NCBI GenBank assembly: GCA_026874595.1
Contig: CM049306.1
Span: forward strand, 80,688,142-80,752,141
DNA from: Sipunculus nudus
Taxonomy: Eukaryota > Annelida > Sipuncula > Golfingiida > Sipunculidae
Length of the DNA stretch: 64,000 nucleotides
Reading direction: 5' to 3'
Made by a program: the position numbers and the translations under genes. Each line of letters opens with the position of its first letter. Position 1 is the stretch's first letter. A model generated the notes under the pieces. That model was not told where the DNA came from. It was given only the letters and a program-made list of their open reading frames with translations, and ran no database searches. Shown piece by piece: positions 25,578-36,930 of this stretch.

Positions 25578-26392
25578 TGTTACAGGTGCTCCTTTTATTA
25601 TGTGACACGGGCGTAACTCCTGTTGTGGCACTCGTGTCTGGCCGCGTATTACATTCTATGTTTAATCCGTAAAGGTTGAACTCTCGTTGTCATGTTTAGC
25701 CTTGGGTTTTCACGCCTGGTCGTGGGTCACGTGAGGAGCCTAGTTTGTAGAGATACACAGCGCTGCTTTTCCAGAGAATTCCTTAAACGCGTGCATACTG
25801 TGTTTTGCAAGATCTTATAGACTGTTCGGGAAGTGGAAAATTCTCGGCTTGGGGTGTGAAGGTATATAAAGGGACTGTGTTTTAGAACGAAAGGGCAGAG
25901 AGAACAGCAGAGCAGATTCCAGCGGACGCAGAAGCGTGTGCAAGGACCTTAACCGACGGATGCGGCAATTATAGATTTTCAAAGACTTTCTCCTGGATTT
26001 TATGCATTTAGACTTCAGTTTACTTTCTGGATTATTGCAAGAGCTTTACACTCTCATTCTCCGAGAGTTCACATTTAAAGGACTTATCGTTGTGATGGTG
26101 TTGGTATCAGGGTACTGTGCACATTATTTTTCTATGTGATTGTATTGACTTGTTGTTATACCGCTGTTTTACTGTATAATTGTATTGATTTAGTGTATTG
26201 CAATGTTAGGGTTGTTTTAGGGATAAATTATAGTTATTTGTTAACAACAACAAAAAAAACACTGACTTATTTATTCATTCCCCTAGACATTTCACGCTGC
26301 CCAGTGTTACAGAATCTGATTTTTTTTTATCTCCATTTCAGAATTAGTGTTCATCACGCATACGTGATCTGTTTACATTAGGTTCCGTAACA
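25578..26392 (+). repeat. 3' LTR of the GMR1-like element, 815 bp
   Basis: Begins TGTTAC and ends GTAACA (perfect 6-bp inverted ends). Contains a TATATAAA box at 25863-25870 and a GATAAATTATAG region in the position of a poly-A signal. It aligns over its whole length with the solo LTR at 29.3 kb and, inverted, with the LTRs at 40.0 and 44.7 kb. Confidence 0.85.
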
Positions 26393-29330
26393 ACATAATA
26401 TATGTTTAGATTAATGTTGTAATTCTATGTAAATACATAATCTTCACCAAAATTGAACGAGACAAAAGCAATACGATTTAGGTGAAATCGATGAATAATG
26501 TAACAATATAATGATGTAACATGCTTTTTTAATACAATAAGTGCAAGGCACATAAAAAGTGAAAAGCAGAAAATTCAAAAACGATAAACATATATTTACA
26601 TATATTTACACTTGATGGAAAGTTTAATTATTTTATCATGTAAAACGTTTTGTGTCTATTATAATCTTTAGAACTAAGCTGCTCACAGGGTTTCTTGACA
26701 AATCAGAGGGTATACCTATCATGTAGATAAGAAAATCTATTATTATTTTTTGTTACCTGTTTACTCCTTGAATCTATGGTAATATAAGGTTCTAATTCTA
26801 ACTTCTCACGATCAAATAAGATCTGATACCGCAAAACAGGTTGGATAACAAGTTTAAACATATTATCGAGGATCTGGCTTAAACACACACACTTTTCTAA
26901 CCATCCCGCAAAGCTTTCCATTGATGGCGCTGTCACACACACACAAACAAAATTCAAGCAAAAGGTTCCTTCTGAGGACTTGCAAGAAAAGTTCCCAGCA
27001 CAGTTTTATAATGCTTTAATAATGCTTTAACAGCTTTTCGTTTGCGAGGACCCATGTGTAAGTCCTCACAGGAAGGAGGTGCATGATATACATATTTTAC
27101 ACCGTCACAAGCTTCTGTATTCTCTGCAACGGGTCACTTTCTTCGAATCAAACCAACACTTTTATGATTTCTCAATTCGCATCCACCCGCTTTTATCAGT
27201 TTCCTATGACTCATAACTGACTTCAAATTGTGGATGGTCAAACATTCAGGATTCAATCAAGACGAGAATACAACATAAAATACATATATTCATACGTAGC
27301 TTCATACTTTATAACTATATGGCGTACGGATCGTAAAGCTTACCTTTAATATCATGGATTTTAGTCAAACTAAAGGAAACGAGACAGCATTATTTCAATG
27401 TTTAACCCTAATAAAACTTCCCTCGTTCAATTGTCCAGTTTACACATTATGTAAATAAACTGACTTATCGGTCTGTACCTATTCTATATGGTTGTACTCT
27501 GCCTTAAAAGAATCACTCGTGGAGGCCTTCCGACTTTCCTTTGTGTCATATTATGCAACTTATCTCCACCAGAGGTCACTACCGCTACGCTATATATCGC
27601 CTCTGTTAAAGGCTCGCCATTTTGGCAAGATTATTGCCCTAAAAGATAGAAGAGTTTTCTCAAAGGTAATTTAGACTTTAGGTCACAAATGTGATAAAAT
27701 TTTTTCAAAGTGATCGTATTATTCGAAGGATACATAATTAACTGATTATTTTGCTTAATTACTAAGAACTACATACCCTCAGGCTTTAATAGGGCACTGT
27801 AGCTATAACAAGGCAAATATTCATCCACCAAATTGTAAATAAAGACACATGAAATAGCACTTAAAATTACTCTTGTCGAGACCAACTTGTATCTTCATCA
27901 AGCAGGCATGCAGGACTTACATGTCGTATCAGAGACTGAAGCTGATACTTGTCTATAATGTTCAAAGGACTTACGAACAACACATCAGGTTTTGCGATGG
28001 CGAGTTTCCTTCCAAACAATTCTGGCAACAAATGGTAAATGATACCTTTATTCAACCGACCGGTTATTCGCAGTGAGATCATTCTTGGACTTAACGCTTG
28101 AATTGGCTGTCACTCGTCTACGCGACTTCTATTTTGCCAGCACGCGAGCAAAGAGTGACCCGAGGTCATGACCGGGTCAAAAGGAGACTGTCCGTAGCCT
28201 TTGACAGAGGTGATATTAACGTTGCGGTAGTGACCTCTGCCGCAGTTTGTTATGCAGAGTGCGCCAACGCAGTGGCGTACCTAAAAAAAGGGGGGGGGGG
28301 GGGGGGGGGGGGTCCGCCCCGGGGCGGTATTTCGGTGATTCAGTATATCGAAGTGGCATTAGAAGTTCCGCAAAGTACAAATTTTGCCTTTTTTTGGCGA
28401 GAAAATCTAAATGTTTGGCGTTTTTTTTTTTTTTTACTGTTTTTCAGTTCAAGAATTTCAGGAATTATAAACTGGGTAGTGGAATCAATCATTTGATTTG
28501 CAAACGGTCTTTAAAGAGGAAAGCTACGCAAGAAGCAATCCAAATTTTTTGTTATTTGTTGTTTGATCAGCGGTCCTGCAATGTCAGGACGCCATCGATT
28601 ATCTGACCAGTCATGCAAATGTGCATTTTAGGGCCGTCCACGTTTACAGAAAACTCTAAGGGGCACTAACCATGCAGGGAGAAACCTTGCCAGAATTAAG
28701 ATCTGTTGCTCCTAGTGGTAGGATGGGTGTCGGTCTTACACATTGTGTGGAAAATATTAAGAAGAATTCTGTTGCTCTTTCCTTTGAATGTATAAGGAAT
28801 TTCCACTCTTTAATTCTCCATAATTGTATGATATTTAAACAGCCTGATACAACCTGAAATGCCCTTTTGACATTATTCCCCATACTCTTACAAACGTGTG
28901 ACGTGAATGATAACAATCTTTCACCAAGACCTATGTAGGAATTATTTTATCTTTAAGATCGCATTTCTAATTTCGGATATAAATCTATTATTAAGTGTCC
29001 GGCGGGATGAATCGCCCTGACCGCTATTCAACACTTTCAGTATACGTATCAAGTATCAGTGTTACTTTTTTAGAGTTCAAAACAAAAAAAAATAAAGATA
29101 TATTTGCCTGTACTGTTATTTACCGTGTAATAATCAACTACCTACAGACAATGGCTGTATGTTATGAAAAATCATTTCAGTTTTATATTAAATATACATT
29201 TCAATGATGTAATTACTTGAAATTTATTCAAATACCTTACTTACTTAAAAATAATTATACGTTCATGAATAAAACCTCGCAAAGTGCTGAAGCATAATCA
29301 CTAATTCTAAAATGAGTTTGATGTAGCCTG
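26393..29330. other. Intergenic, no gene supported
   Basis: AT-rich DNA. Includes GTGGCGTACCtAAAAAAAGG followed by a long G run (28270-28312), which resembles a transposon or SINE end. The 132-codon open frame across that G run is not gene-like. Confidence 0.45.
28290..28312. repeat. Poly-G run of 23
   Basis: An uninterrupted run of 23 G followed by TCCGCCCCGGGGCGG, a perfect short palindrome. Such a run can form four-stranded structures and is often misassembled. Confidence 0.9.
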
Positions 29331-30115
29331 TGTTACAGGTACCCTGTTGTAGCACTCTTGCCTGGCCGCGGTTGCACTCTCGGTTTGATCCGTATTGGTT
29401 GAACTCTCGTTGTCATGCTAGCTTGGGGCTTTCTCGCCTTGTCGAGCCAGGGCCAGCTCACGTGTGGACGCTGGTATGTAGAGACACAGCGATGTTCTTC
29501 TAGATGATTCCTGTAACGTGTGTTTACTGTGTATTATGTTAGATCCTTTAGACTCTTCGAGAAATGGAAAATTCTCGGCTTGGGGCAAGAAGTTATAAAT
29601 AGGGGGCTTTTAAATCAGGGAGAGGTGAGAGAATATTCCAGTGGACACAGACGTGTGGGACCTGTCCGATTATCCAGTAATTTCAGGGATTCTACTGTTA
29701 CTAACTCTATACAATTTAATGCTGCCTGCCTCAAGTTTCTGGATTGTTACAAGAGCTTTACATTGGACTGTTATTCTCCGAGAGGATTTATGTTGACTTT
29801 TCACCCGGCATATACATTTATCCAGGTATCCAGGTACTGTGCATTTTGTTTATTTTACTGTGTGATTGTATTGATTTGTTGTTGTACAGCTGTTATACTA
29901 TGTAATTGTATTGATTTAGTGTATTGTAATGTTAGGGTTGTTTTGAGAATAAATTATAGTTATTTGTTGACAAAAAAACACTGACTTCTTTATTCATTCC
30001 CCTAAACATTTCACGCTCCCTGGTGTTACAGACTCTGATTCTTTTTTATATATCTCCTTGACAAAATTCATGTCCATCACACTTACGTGATCTGTTGATA
30101 TTAGGTTCCGTTCCA
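29331..30115 (+). mobile_element. Solo LTR of the same family, with 4-bp target duplication
   Basis: TGTTACAGG start and a TTCCGTTCCA end (the last bases have mutated from GTAACA). It is flanked by CCTG on both sides (29327-29330 and 30116-30119), which fixes both boundaries. A TATAAAT box lies at 29594-29600 and AATAAA at 29948-29953. No internal sequence remains, as expected after LTR-LTR recombination. Open frames inside (for example 29520-29984) are accidental. Confidence 0.85.
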
Positions 30116-30498
30116 CCTGTAATTAAAGATAAGTTGAGGACACGTAATTAAACAAAAGTCAGAGTTAATCAACATATTGAATTTTCAATCTGAAAACATT
30201 AAACATGCCCACCCTACATATTACTCCTGAAATTACGCGTTTTGTGTAAAGTCTAAAGTATAAGTGCCTTGTTTGCTGCAGCACCATGCATATCACAACC
30301 CTCTATTTAGGTGTAGCCGCTGTCATATGCGATAACAAGAGGTGGAGTTATAGGAATGAAAATGCCTTTATATGCGATGCGTTGAGAATTGAACAACACT
30401 CACAAAATGAATTTTTTTTTTCACGTTGAACTAGAGCTTATCATAAATCGTGTTTACATGAAATATTAAGTTACCACATTATTCGTGTATCCTGCAGT

Positions 30499-32165
30499 GC
30501 AGTTTGTAGCTCAGCTGACTTTATCTGGTTATCTGATCTATAGCGATAACATTTTGTCCGTCGTCCGTCCGTCGTTGCGTCCGTCTGTCCGTTAACAGGG
30601 CCCAAATGGCAACCGCTGGACCTAGATACTTCTAACTGAAAACTATGGCGGTCAATAAAAATATCCATAGAAACCTGAAATAAGGTCACTGTGCCCTATA
30701 TCCTCCGAGCTATGTAGCTCGATAATACCTACCAGAATCATTAAAATTTGATATAAAAGCTCCATTACCTCAACCATAAATGCGTTGATTGCCATGATTC
30801 ATTCAACGGATATTGATCAAATAGTATTTTATCAATTCCTGAAGAATGGAAGCGCCACCTGTACTTTTTCTAATTTTAAGCATTATTCTCTTTTTTTGAG
30901 AGCCTTTAAATGTAGCAGTCCAGAAGATATCAGGGCACGGACCGTATAACCTTAAGACTAAGATACTGTCAATTGTACATCCAGGAAGGTCCTAGGCAAA
31001 TCTCCTCGGAAACATGAAATTAGGTCATGGTGACCTATAATCTGTGAGCTACTTGCTACCTGAGCACTCAGAGAGTCAGACAGGGCACAAATTGCATCTG
31101 TTAGATCAAGAAACTCCTAACTTTACATCCAGAAAAGTCCTAGGCAAATCTCCTCGGAAATCTGAAATTATGTCATACTACTGGCCGAAAACATGACTTT
31201 GAGCACCCAGAGAGTAGGACAGGGCACAAAATGTATCCGTTAGATATAGAAACTTCTAACTTTACATCCAGAAAAGTCCTAGGCAAATCTCCTCGGAAAC
31301 CTGAAATTAGGTCATGGTGGCCTATAATCTGTGAGCTACTGGCCGAAAACATGATTTTGAACACCCAGGGAGTCAGACAGGGCACAAATTGTATCCGTTA
31401 GATCTAGAAACTACTTACTGTACATCCGGGAAGGTCTTTAGCAATCCCTTCAGAAACCTGAAATTAGGTCATTGGGTTCTATATTTTGTGAGCTACTGGT
31501 CAAAAACATGATTTTGAACAACCAGACAAACAGGAAACAAATTGTAACTGTTAGGCCTAAAATTGTATTTCTCAACATCTAAGGAGGATCTGGCCAAATC
31601 TCGTTTGAAACCTTAAAGTAGGTCATGGTGATCTATAATCTGCAAGCATCTGGCAAAAAATTATTATGAGCACCAAGACAGTCAGACATATCACCGAACT
31701 ATACTCTTGGGACTATAACCTTCCAATATGACATCCAGGCAGCCTTTGGCAAGTCTCCTTTGAATCCTTAAAATAGGTCACTGTGGCCTATATTCTGAGC
31801 TATGAGCAGAAAACCAAATTTTGCACCCAGAAAGTCACACAGGTTATAAAATCTTAACTGTTGGCTCAAGAAATGTCTTTCTTAATATAAAAGGAGTTCA
31901 TGGTAAAGTCTCCTTTGATAACCAAAATAAAGTCATTGTGACGTATATTCTGTGAGCTGTGTGAAACAATATGATTTGAGTACCCTTTAAGTCAGATGGA
32001 CATAGCAGTTTGACTTAGAAACTTCTAACTTAGCATCTGGGGAGTTCCTAGTAAATGTTATTGCTGTTACCTATTTTCTAAGGATTATGGGTAAAATATC
32101 ATGATTTTGGGCACTCCGGAAGTCATTGTACCCATTGTTCAAATTTCCTTAACAAATATCTTTTA
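30499..32165. mobile_element. Tandem-core element 2, right end lost
   Basis: Starts TAGCTCAGCTGACT followed by a TCCGTCGTCCGTCC arm like the left arm of element 1. It then has eight or nine ~150-160 bp units (GAAATTAGGTCA anchors near 30674, 31013, 31162, 31300, 31458, 31608, 31765 and 31919). A block at 30730-30930 looks like an insertion of the repeat seen at 13.5-13.85 kb in the other orientation. The terminal inverted partner is not found; the copy fades out near 32165. Confidence 0.6.
31022..31036. promoter_or_regulatory. Perfect AGGTCAnnnTGACCT palindrome (IR3)
   Basis: AGGTCA, spacer TGG, TGACCT at the same unit position as the palindrome at 14196. Neighbouring units differ by one or two bases in one half-site. 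Confidence 0.5.
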
Positions 32166-32804
32166 CTGGATCATAACATCAAAACTTGATACATGCAACA
32201 CCTGTATACATGTCAAATTCAGTTGAGTTTCATGACCCATTTTTTACTTGTTCTAGTTACAAGTTATTCTTTCCTGTGCACTTCTTAATGAAATATACTT
32301 GTTCGAGGTAAGAGCGATCTTTTGATTTACATCAGCAAAGAGATCACTGCTCTGTAATGTGTGGCGAATGCACATGAATTTATCCATATAATCGCGTTGT
32401 TTTCAACTAAAAGGCTATAATAAGGAAATTTTACGTGATATGTTTCTATATATTGTCCACTTTTGTCATGTTTTGTAAGCGGTGCGGCAGTTTCTAAGAC
32501 CCCCCGGGCGGCAATGAGGCAAGGGACGCCGCTGCGCGTACGCGTCTTATTTTTTTATAACCTCCACGCAAAAGCGCATACTGGCAATACAATTTTTTTT
32601 AATTAAGATCCAAATATAGATGGGTCTATTACCTTTGACACTGTTGAATGATGTTTGATGTTGTATGAATAGTCCACTTAACGATTATTTGTACGTGTGT
32701 ACCTTCTCGCAAGTCAGGGATTTATTGATTTGTGGTCATATTTTAAGGGGTAAGTAGATTTATTTCATTATTAGAATACCAAAATTTAACTTTAATCATA
32801 CCGT

Positions 32805-32806
<2 letters not shown>

Positions 32807-32849
<43 letters not shown>
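32807..32849. repeat. (TA)n microsatellite
   Basis: About 21 TA units. Confidence 0.95.
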
Positions 32850-32853
<4 letters not shown>

Positions 32854-33307
32854 CATTTGGTTTTAAAATGGCGATGCATACATTCAACGACGCTTATGAA
32901 ACGACTCCAATTAGTTTTAAATGCGGGAAACACAAGATCTATATAGATTAAGTATTACATGTACTTATATTCTTTTATATCAGAAGGATATCCTATAAAC
33001 TGATCAATAACTCACACGGAACTGCTGTTAAAACTTTCATATGTAGATTGGCCTTCAGCTCTGTCATTATCCCATATAAAGTCTTAATTAATATCATGCA
33101 CTAATTGCTTTAAGTAATTGAACGTGAAGTTGTTCAAATCAACAGTTAGGTTGCTGCATCTATAACTGCGTCGCCTGGATTCCTAGCAACTTTGTGCTGT
33201 ATCATTTTTAGATATTCAAAAACTCGTCATCTACGTATCTAGTCCTGGTGTCACAACGTAAACAACAGCTATGAGTACAATACAATTTTTGGTAACGAAT
33301 CAAGCGA

Positions 33308-33310
<3 letters not shown>

Positions 33311-33368
<58 letters not shown>
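33311..33368. repeat. (TA)n microsatellite
   Basis: About 28 TA units. Confidence 0.95.
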
Positions 33369-33371
<3 letters not shown>

Positions 33372-33712
33372 CTGAGTACTATATATTTAGTACATTCATG
33401 CCACATTAGCTTGTGTAACCTCTATAATTGCATAATTTTCATGCATGACCGTCAGTTATCTGTAGTCCCGGACATCGAACTTCGTAATTGGGTTTCGATG
33501 GATGGTTGATGTCCCGAGTATGGCTTTTCTATTGCTACTAAGGGATAGAGGGCATCATTTTGAATCCCAAAAAAGGACACCTTAGCGAACGCCAAGAAGC
33601 CTTAAAAATTTAGTGGCACACGTCATTCAGATGAATCTTCAAATTGGGAAATTATAAAACCCTTATTTTTTTACGGTGGTAACAATCGACCTCTGTCCCA
33701 CAATCCCTCCGC

Positions 33713-33728
33713 TAGCATGTGATATCCC

Positions 33729-33780
<52 letters not shown>

Positions 33781-33833
33781 ATCACAGTGATATCACATAA
33801 TGATCACCGTGTGACCTCAGCATGTGATATCCC

Positions 33834-33892
<59 letters not shown>

Positions 33893-34165
33893 TCAGAGTG
33901 ATATCACATAATGATCACCGTACGTATGACCTCAGCATGTGAAATCCCTGTGTGTGTGTGTGAGGTGTGAGAGAGAGAGAGAGAGAGGGAGAGAGAGAGA
34001 GAGAGGGAGAGAGAGAGGTCACGGTGATATCATAGAAGTATCACTATGTGACTTCAGCATTTGACATTTGATTATCACCTGTGTGGGGTTAAACGCTTAT
34101 GTCACAGTGAATCTCACTATGAGGTCTGTATAAGCTCATCATTGTGATTTCCCTGTGATGTCAAA
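33713..34165. repeat. Left inverted satellite block (GTGATATC / GA-repeat units)
   Basis: Three clear units of ~105-125 bp and a decayed fourth. Each has CATGTGATATCCCTGTGTG, a (GT)n(GA)n run, then GTGATATCACATAATGATCA and a CCGTGTGACCTCAG box. The same unit appears at 36.14-36.93 kb as the reverse complement. GTGATATCAC and TGATCA are perfect palindromes. Confidence 0.88.
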
Positions 34166-34297
34166 TTCATTATTGAATGCATAGTTTACGTAGTTTCTGA
34201 TAGAGTGCACTACCACAGCCGCTTCGATGAAAATACTCAAACTATTGGAAATGATCCCCTTAGGACAGAATATGCATCGGTCCCGACAAAAAAAAAG

Positions 34298-34396
34298 GCA
34301 GAGGCTATTTTGCCGGTACAGGCAAAATAACCCAGGTGGCTATTTTGCCGGTACAGGTAAAATAGCCTAATACATACATATGTCTATTTTGCCGGC
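34298..34396. other. Cluster of short perfect hairpins
   Basis: TATTTTGCC-GGTACA-GGCAAAATA (9-bp stem, 6-base loop) at about 34301-34328, then a second copy with one change in the stem at about 34341-34370, and a half copy (CTATTTTGCCGGCACA) at 34384. They lie about 600 bases beyond the end of the PHD-type frame, on its 3' side. Confidence 0.6.
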
Positions 34397-34564
34397 ACAA
34401 TAAAGACACCCACTATAACTTTGAATTTGTCATAAATATAAAAGCTTACATGGAGCAACTCTTTAATTAGAAGAGTTGTATAAGTAATTATGAGTTTGTG
34501 TTTTATTATGGTTAAGTCATAAAAGGGTGTACTGACTTAATCAGGTTGGTTGTTTGTGTCAGGG

Positions 34565-34985
34565 AGCTATGTTGTATACTATGTATAAAAGCAAGAGGTA
34601 ATAAGTGTATAATCATTTTTTTGCATTTGAGAACACACAAAAATATATACATATAAACTATACATAACCACAGCTTTGTAGGCTCTATAGATTGTAATGT
34701 ACACCATAAACTATATTGTAGACTATGCATAAAGACACCAGAGGCAATAAGTGTTATCATTTTATTGCATTTGAGAATACATAAACATATATACAAAAAG
34801 ACTATACATAACCATAGCTTGGTAGGCTATATAGCTTGTAATTCACACCATAAACTATATTGTAGACTATGCATAAAAACACCAGAGGTAATAAGTGTGT
34901 AAACATTTTATTGAATTTGAGAATATACAAACATATATTCATATAGACCATATATAACCAAACTAAAATGCAGGTTCTATACATT
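34565..34985. repeat. Tandem repeat, about 146 bp x 3
   Basis: AATAAGTGT anchors at about 34600, 34747 and 34892 (period 145-147). Each unit contains ACCATAAACTATATTGTAGACTATGCATAAA and ATTTGAGAAnAnACAAA blocks. It directly follows the stop of the PHD-type frame on the minus strand, so it would be in its 3' UTR. Peptide-like repeats on the minus strand here simply mirror the DNA repeat. Confidence 0.8.
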
Positions 34986-36016
34986 ATCTGCAGTTGTTGC
35001 AATACCAAAATCTTGTTATTGGTGCAGCTTTCTTACCAATGCAGTTAAGATGCTGCCACTCAAGGCAGGAGTCACACACAATGGAACCTGTTGCTGTTGT
35101 TGATGTTTCAGCATCCCCTTCACATACCTGGCAAATATACAGCGGAGACATCTGCTTCCTCTCCTGGCAGACATGTTGCACAGCATTCCAGCCATCATCA
35201 TCAAAGTATTTCTGAATCAGATTTAAACTGACGTTTTCATCCAGGCATGCAGAATGAATCAAACGGGGATTTTGTTCAACACATTTTTTCAGTTAATACT
35301 GATCCCTTCTTGTCATGTGGAATCTTGCTCTGTAAACCAGGCCAACATCTGGTGAGCACGTTCTTCTGTTGACTTCTTTATGAATGGGACCGGCTTGTTA
35401 AGACGGGACCTTTTTGCCTTAGGTAACCCTATGGCATTGGTCTGACTGCCCTTAGGGCGTCCACGTTTCCTACTTCGGGCTGGCAGAATAATATGTCATC
35501 TAGCGACGTCTGTGGTGATGAATCACTTGTTTGTGATAGTGTTGAAACCGATGAAACAGGATCTTCAGGTACAAGCTGGTTCATGAGATGTGGTAGGTTT
35601 CTGCGTTCTGAGGTGGACTGTTTCCTTGGGCTGGTATCTGATATACCGTTATCAGATGGACTACTTGTAGGGGAGATGCTTGTCTCTGTAGAGTTTGGTG
35701 GTTGACTGGGTTCCAAGATGGGTGCCTCATAGCTTTCTGTTGTAAGTGTATTGGCCGATGGGATACTTGAACTGACATCTGGTATTTCTGACTGGACGTT
35801 CAGTTCTCTGATGGTTGGTGGGGTGCTTGACTCTGAGATGGTATGAGCATCACTGGTGATTACCTCAATCACTATGGCATCTTTTCCTGCTTGCCAGAAA
35901 GATGCTAATTTCTGCAATAATCCCAGTATCTGGTTGAAGTCACGCATTCCTTCACTTGCAGCTAGTTGCGCTAGATTTTGTGTGACTGTTGACGCTTTGC
36001 GGAACTTCTCCACCTA
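34984..36016 (-). pseudogene. Decayed PHD-finger protein, C-terminal part
   Basis: Minus strand, from a possible CATAG acceptor at 36014-36018. A helical start (EKFRKASTVTQNLAQLAA, then FNQILGLLQKLASFW) leads into a long Ser/Thr/Pro-rich stretch. Near 35490 the frame shifts by one base into an AT-hook-like patch (RKRGRPKGSQ, then GLPKAKRSRLNK) and a short conserved-looking block (ERAHQMLAWFTEQ). After two more breaks (about 35295-35330) a frame begins with LIHSACLDENVSLNLI and ends at 34984 in a C4HC3 PHD finger: CQVC, CDSC, HLNC, CNNC. PHD fingers read histone H3 tails. The frame breaks say this copy is dead. Position between inverted satellite blocks suggests a transposon cargo gene; I do not recognise the family. 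Confidence 0.65.
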
Positions 36017-36138
36017 TGAGACCACACGTCGTGTAGGGGTCAGTTGAACTGATATTGCAGAAACCTGGCGTGAAGTAGGATAAGATGTACTTATGTACAA
36101 TCTATGTCCTTGCCTGTAACAAAACTGACATTTTCCCA

Positions 36139-36192
36139 TACACAGGGATATCACCGCTAAGTCACACGGTGATCATTATGTGATATCACTCT

Positions 36193-36247
<55 letters not shown>

Positions 36248-36388
36248 GTCTCTCTCTCACACAGGGATTTCACAAGCTGAGGTCATACGGTGATCATTAT
36301 GTGATATCACTCTGATCGCTCTCTGTCTCTCACACAGGGATATCACATGCTGAGGTCACACGGTGATCATTATGTGATATCACTCTGA

Positions 36389-36419
<31 letters not shown>

Positions 36420-36497
36420 GTCTCTCTCTCACACAGGGATTTCACATGCTGAGGTCACACGGTGATCATTAAGTGATATCACTCTGATCTCTCTCTC

Positions 36498-36540
<43 letters not shown>

Positions 36541-36665
36541 GGGATTTCACATGTTGAGGTCATACGGTGATCATTATGTGATATCACTATGATCCGTCTC
36601 TCCCTCTCACACACAGGGATTTCACATGCTGAGGTCACACGGTGATCATTATGTGATATCACTCT

Positions 36666-36714
<49 letters not shown>

Positions 36715-36930
36715 GGGATTTCACATGCTGAGGTCACACGTTGATCATTATGTGATGTCATTGTGATCCCTCTCTCTCTCACACACAGGGAAATCACATG
36801 CTGAGGTCACACGGTGATCATTATTTGATATCACGCTGATTCCCCCCCCCGCTCACAGAGATATCACATATTGAGGTCACAGGTGATCATTATGTGATAT
36901 CACTGTGATCCCTCTCTCTCTCTCTCTCAC
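36139..36930. repeat. Right inverted satellite block
   Basis: About nine units, each CACAGGGATnTCACATGCTGAGGTCACACGGTGATCATTATGTGATATCACTcTGATC followed by a (CT)n run of varying length (anchors near 36141, 36261, 36336, 36432, 36537, 36614, 36712, 36785, 36853). It is the reverse complement of the block at 33.7-34.17 kb. Together they bracket 34.2-36.1 kb like long satellite-type terminal inverted repeats. Confidence 0.88.

Larger units (their letters stand above)
23129..26392 (+). mobile_element. 5'-truncated Ty3/gypsy element with integrase before RT (GMR1-like)
   Basis: The copy starts abruptly inside the integrase core (EYLLTIMCASTRFP-equivalent) and runs through the integrase C-terminus, reverse transcriptase, RNase H, a polypurine tract and a complete 3' LTR. 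Order along the element is INT, RT, RH. Ordinary Ty3/gypsy elements have RT, RH, INT; the copia-like order with gypsy-type RT is known for the GMR1 clade. The second copy at 40.0-45.5 kb has the same order, so it is not a rearrangement of this copy. No 5' LTR, gag or protease is present. Confidence 0.82.
32166..33712. other. Intergenic with two (TA)n runs
   Basis: No gene recognised. A short GC-rich patch (CCCCCCGGGCGG, then GCTGCGCGTACGCGTC) at 32500-32545 stands out from the AT-rich surroundings. Confidence 0.45.

Noticed and set aside
28098..28496. 132-codon frame with a poly-Gly run
   Set aside because: Created by reading through a 23-G run and T tract; no family, no splice signals.
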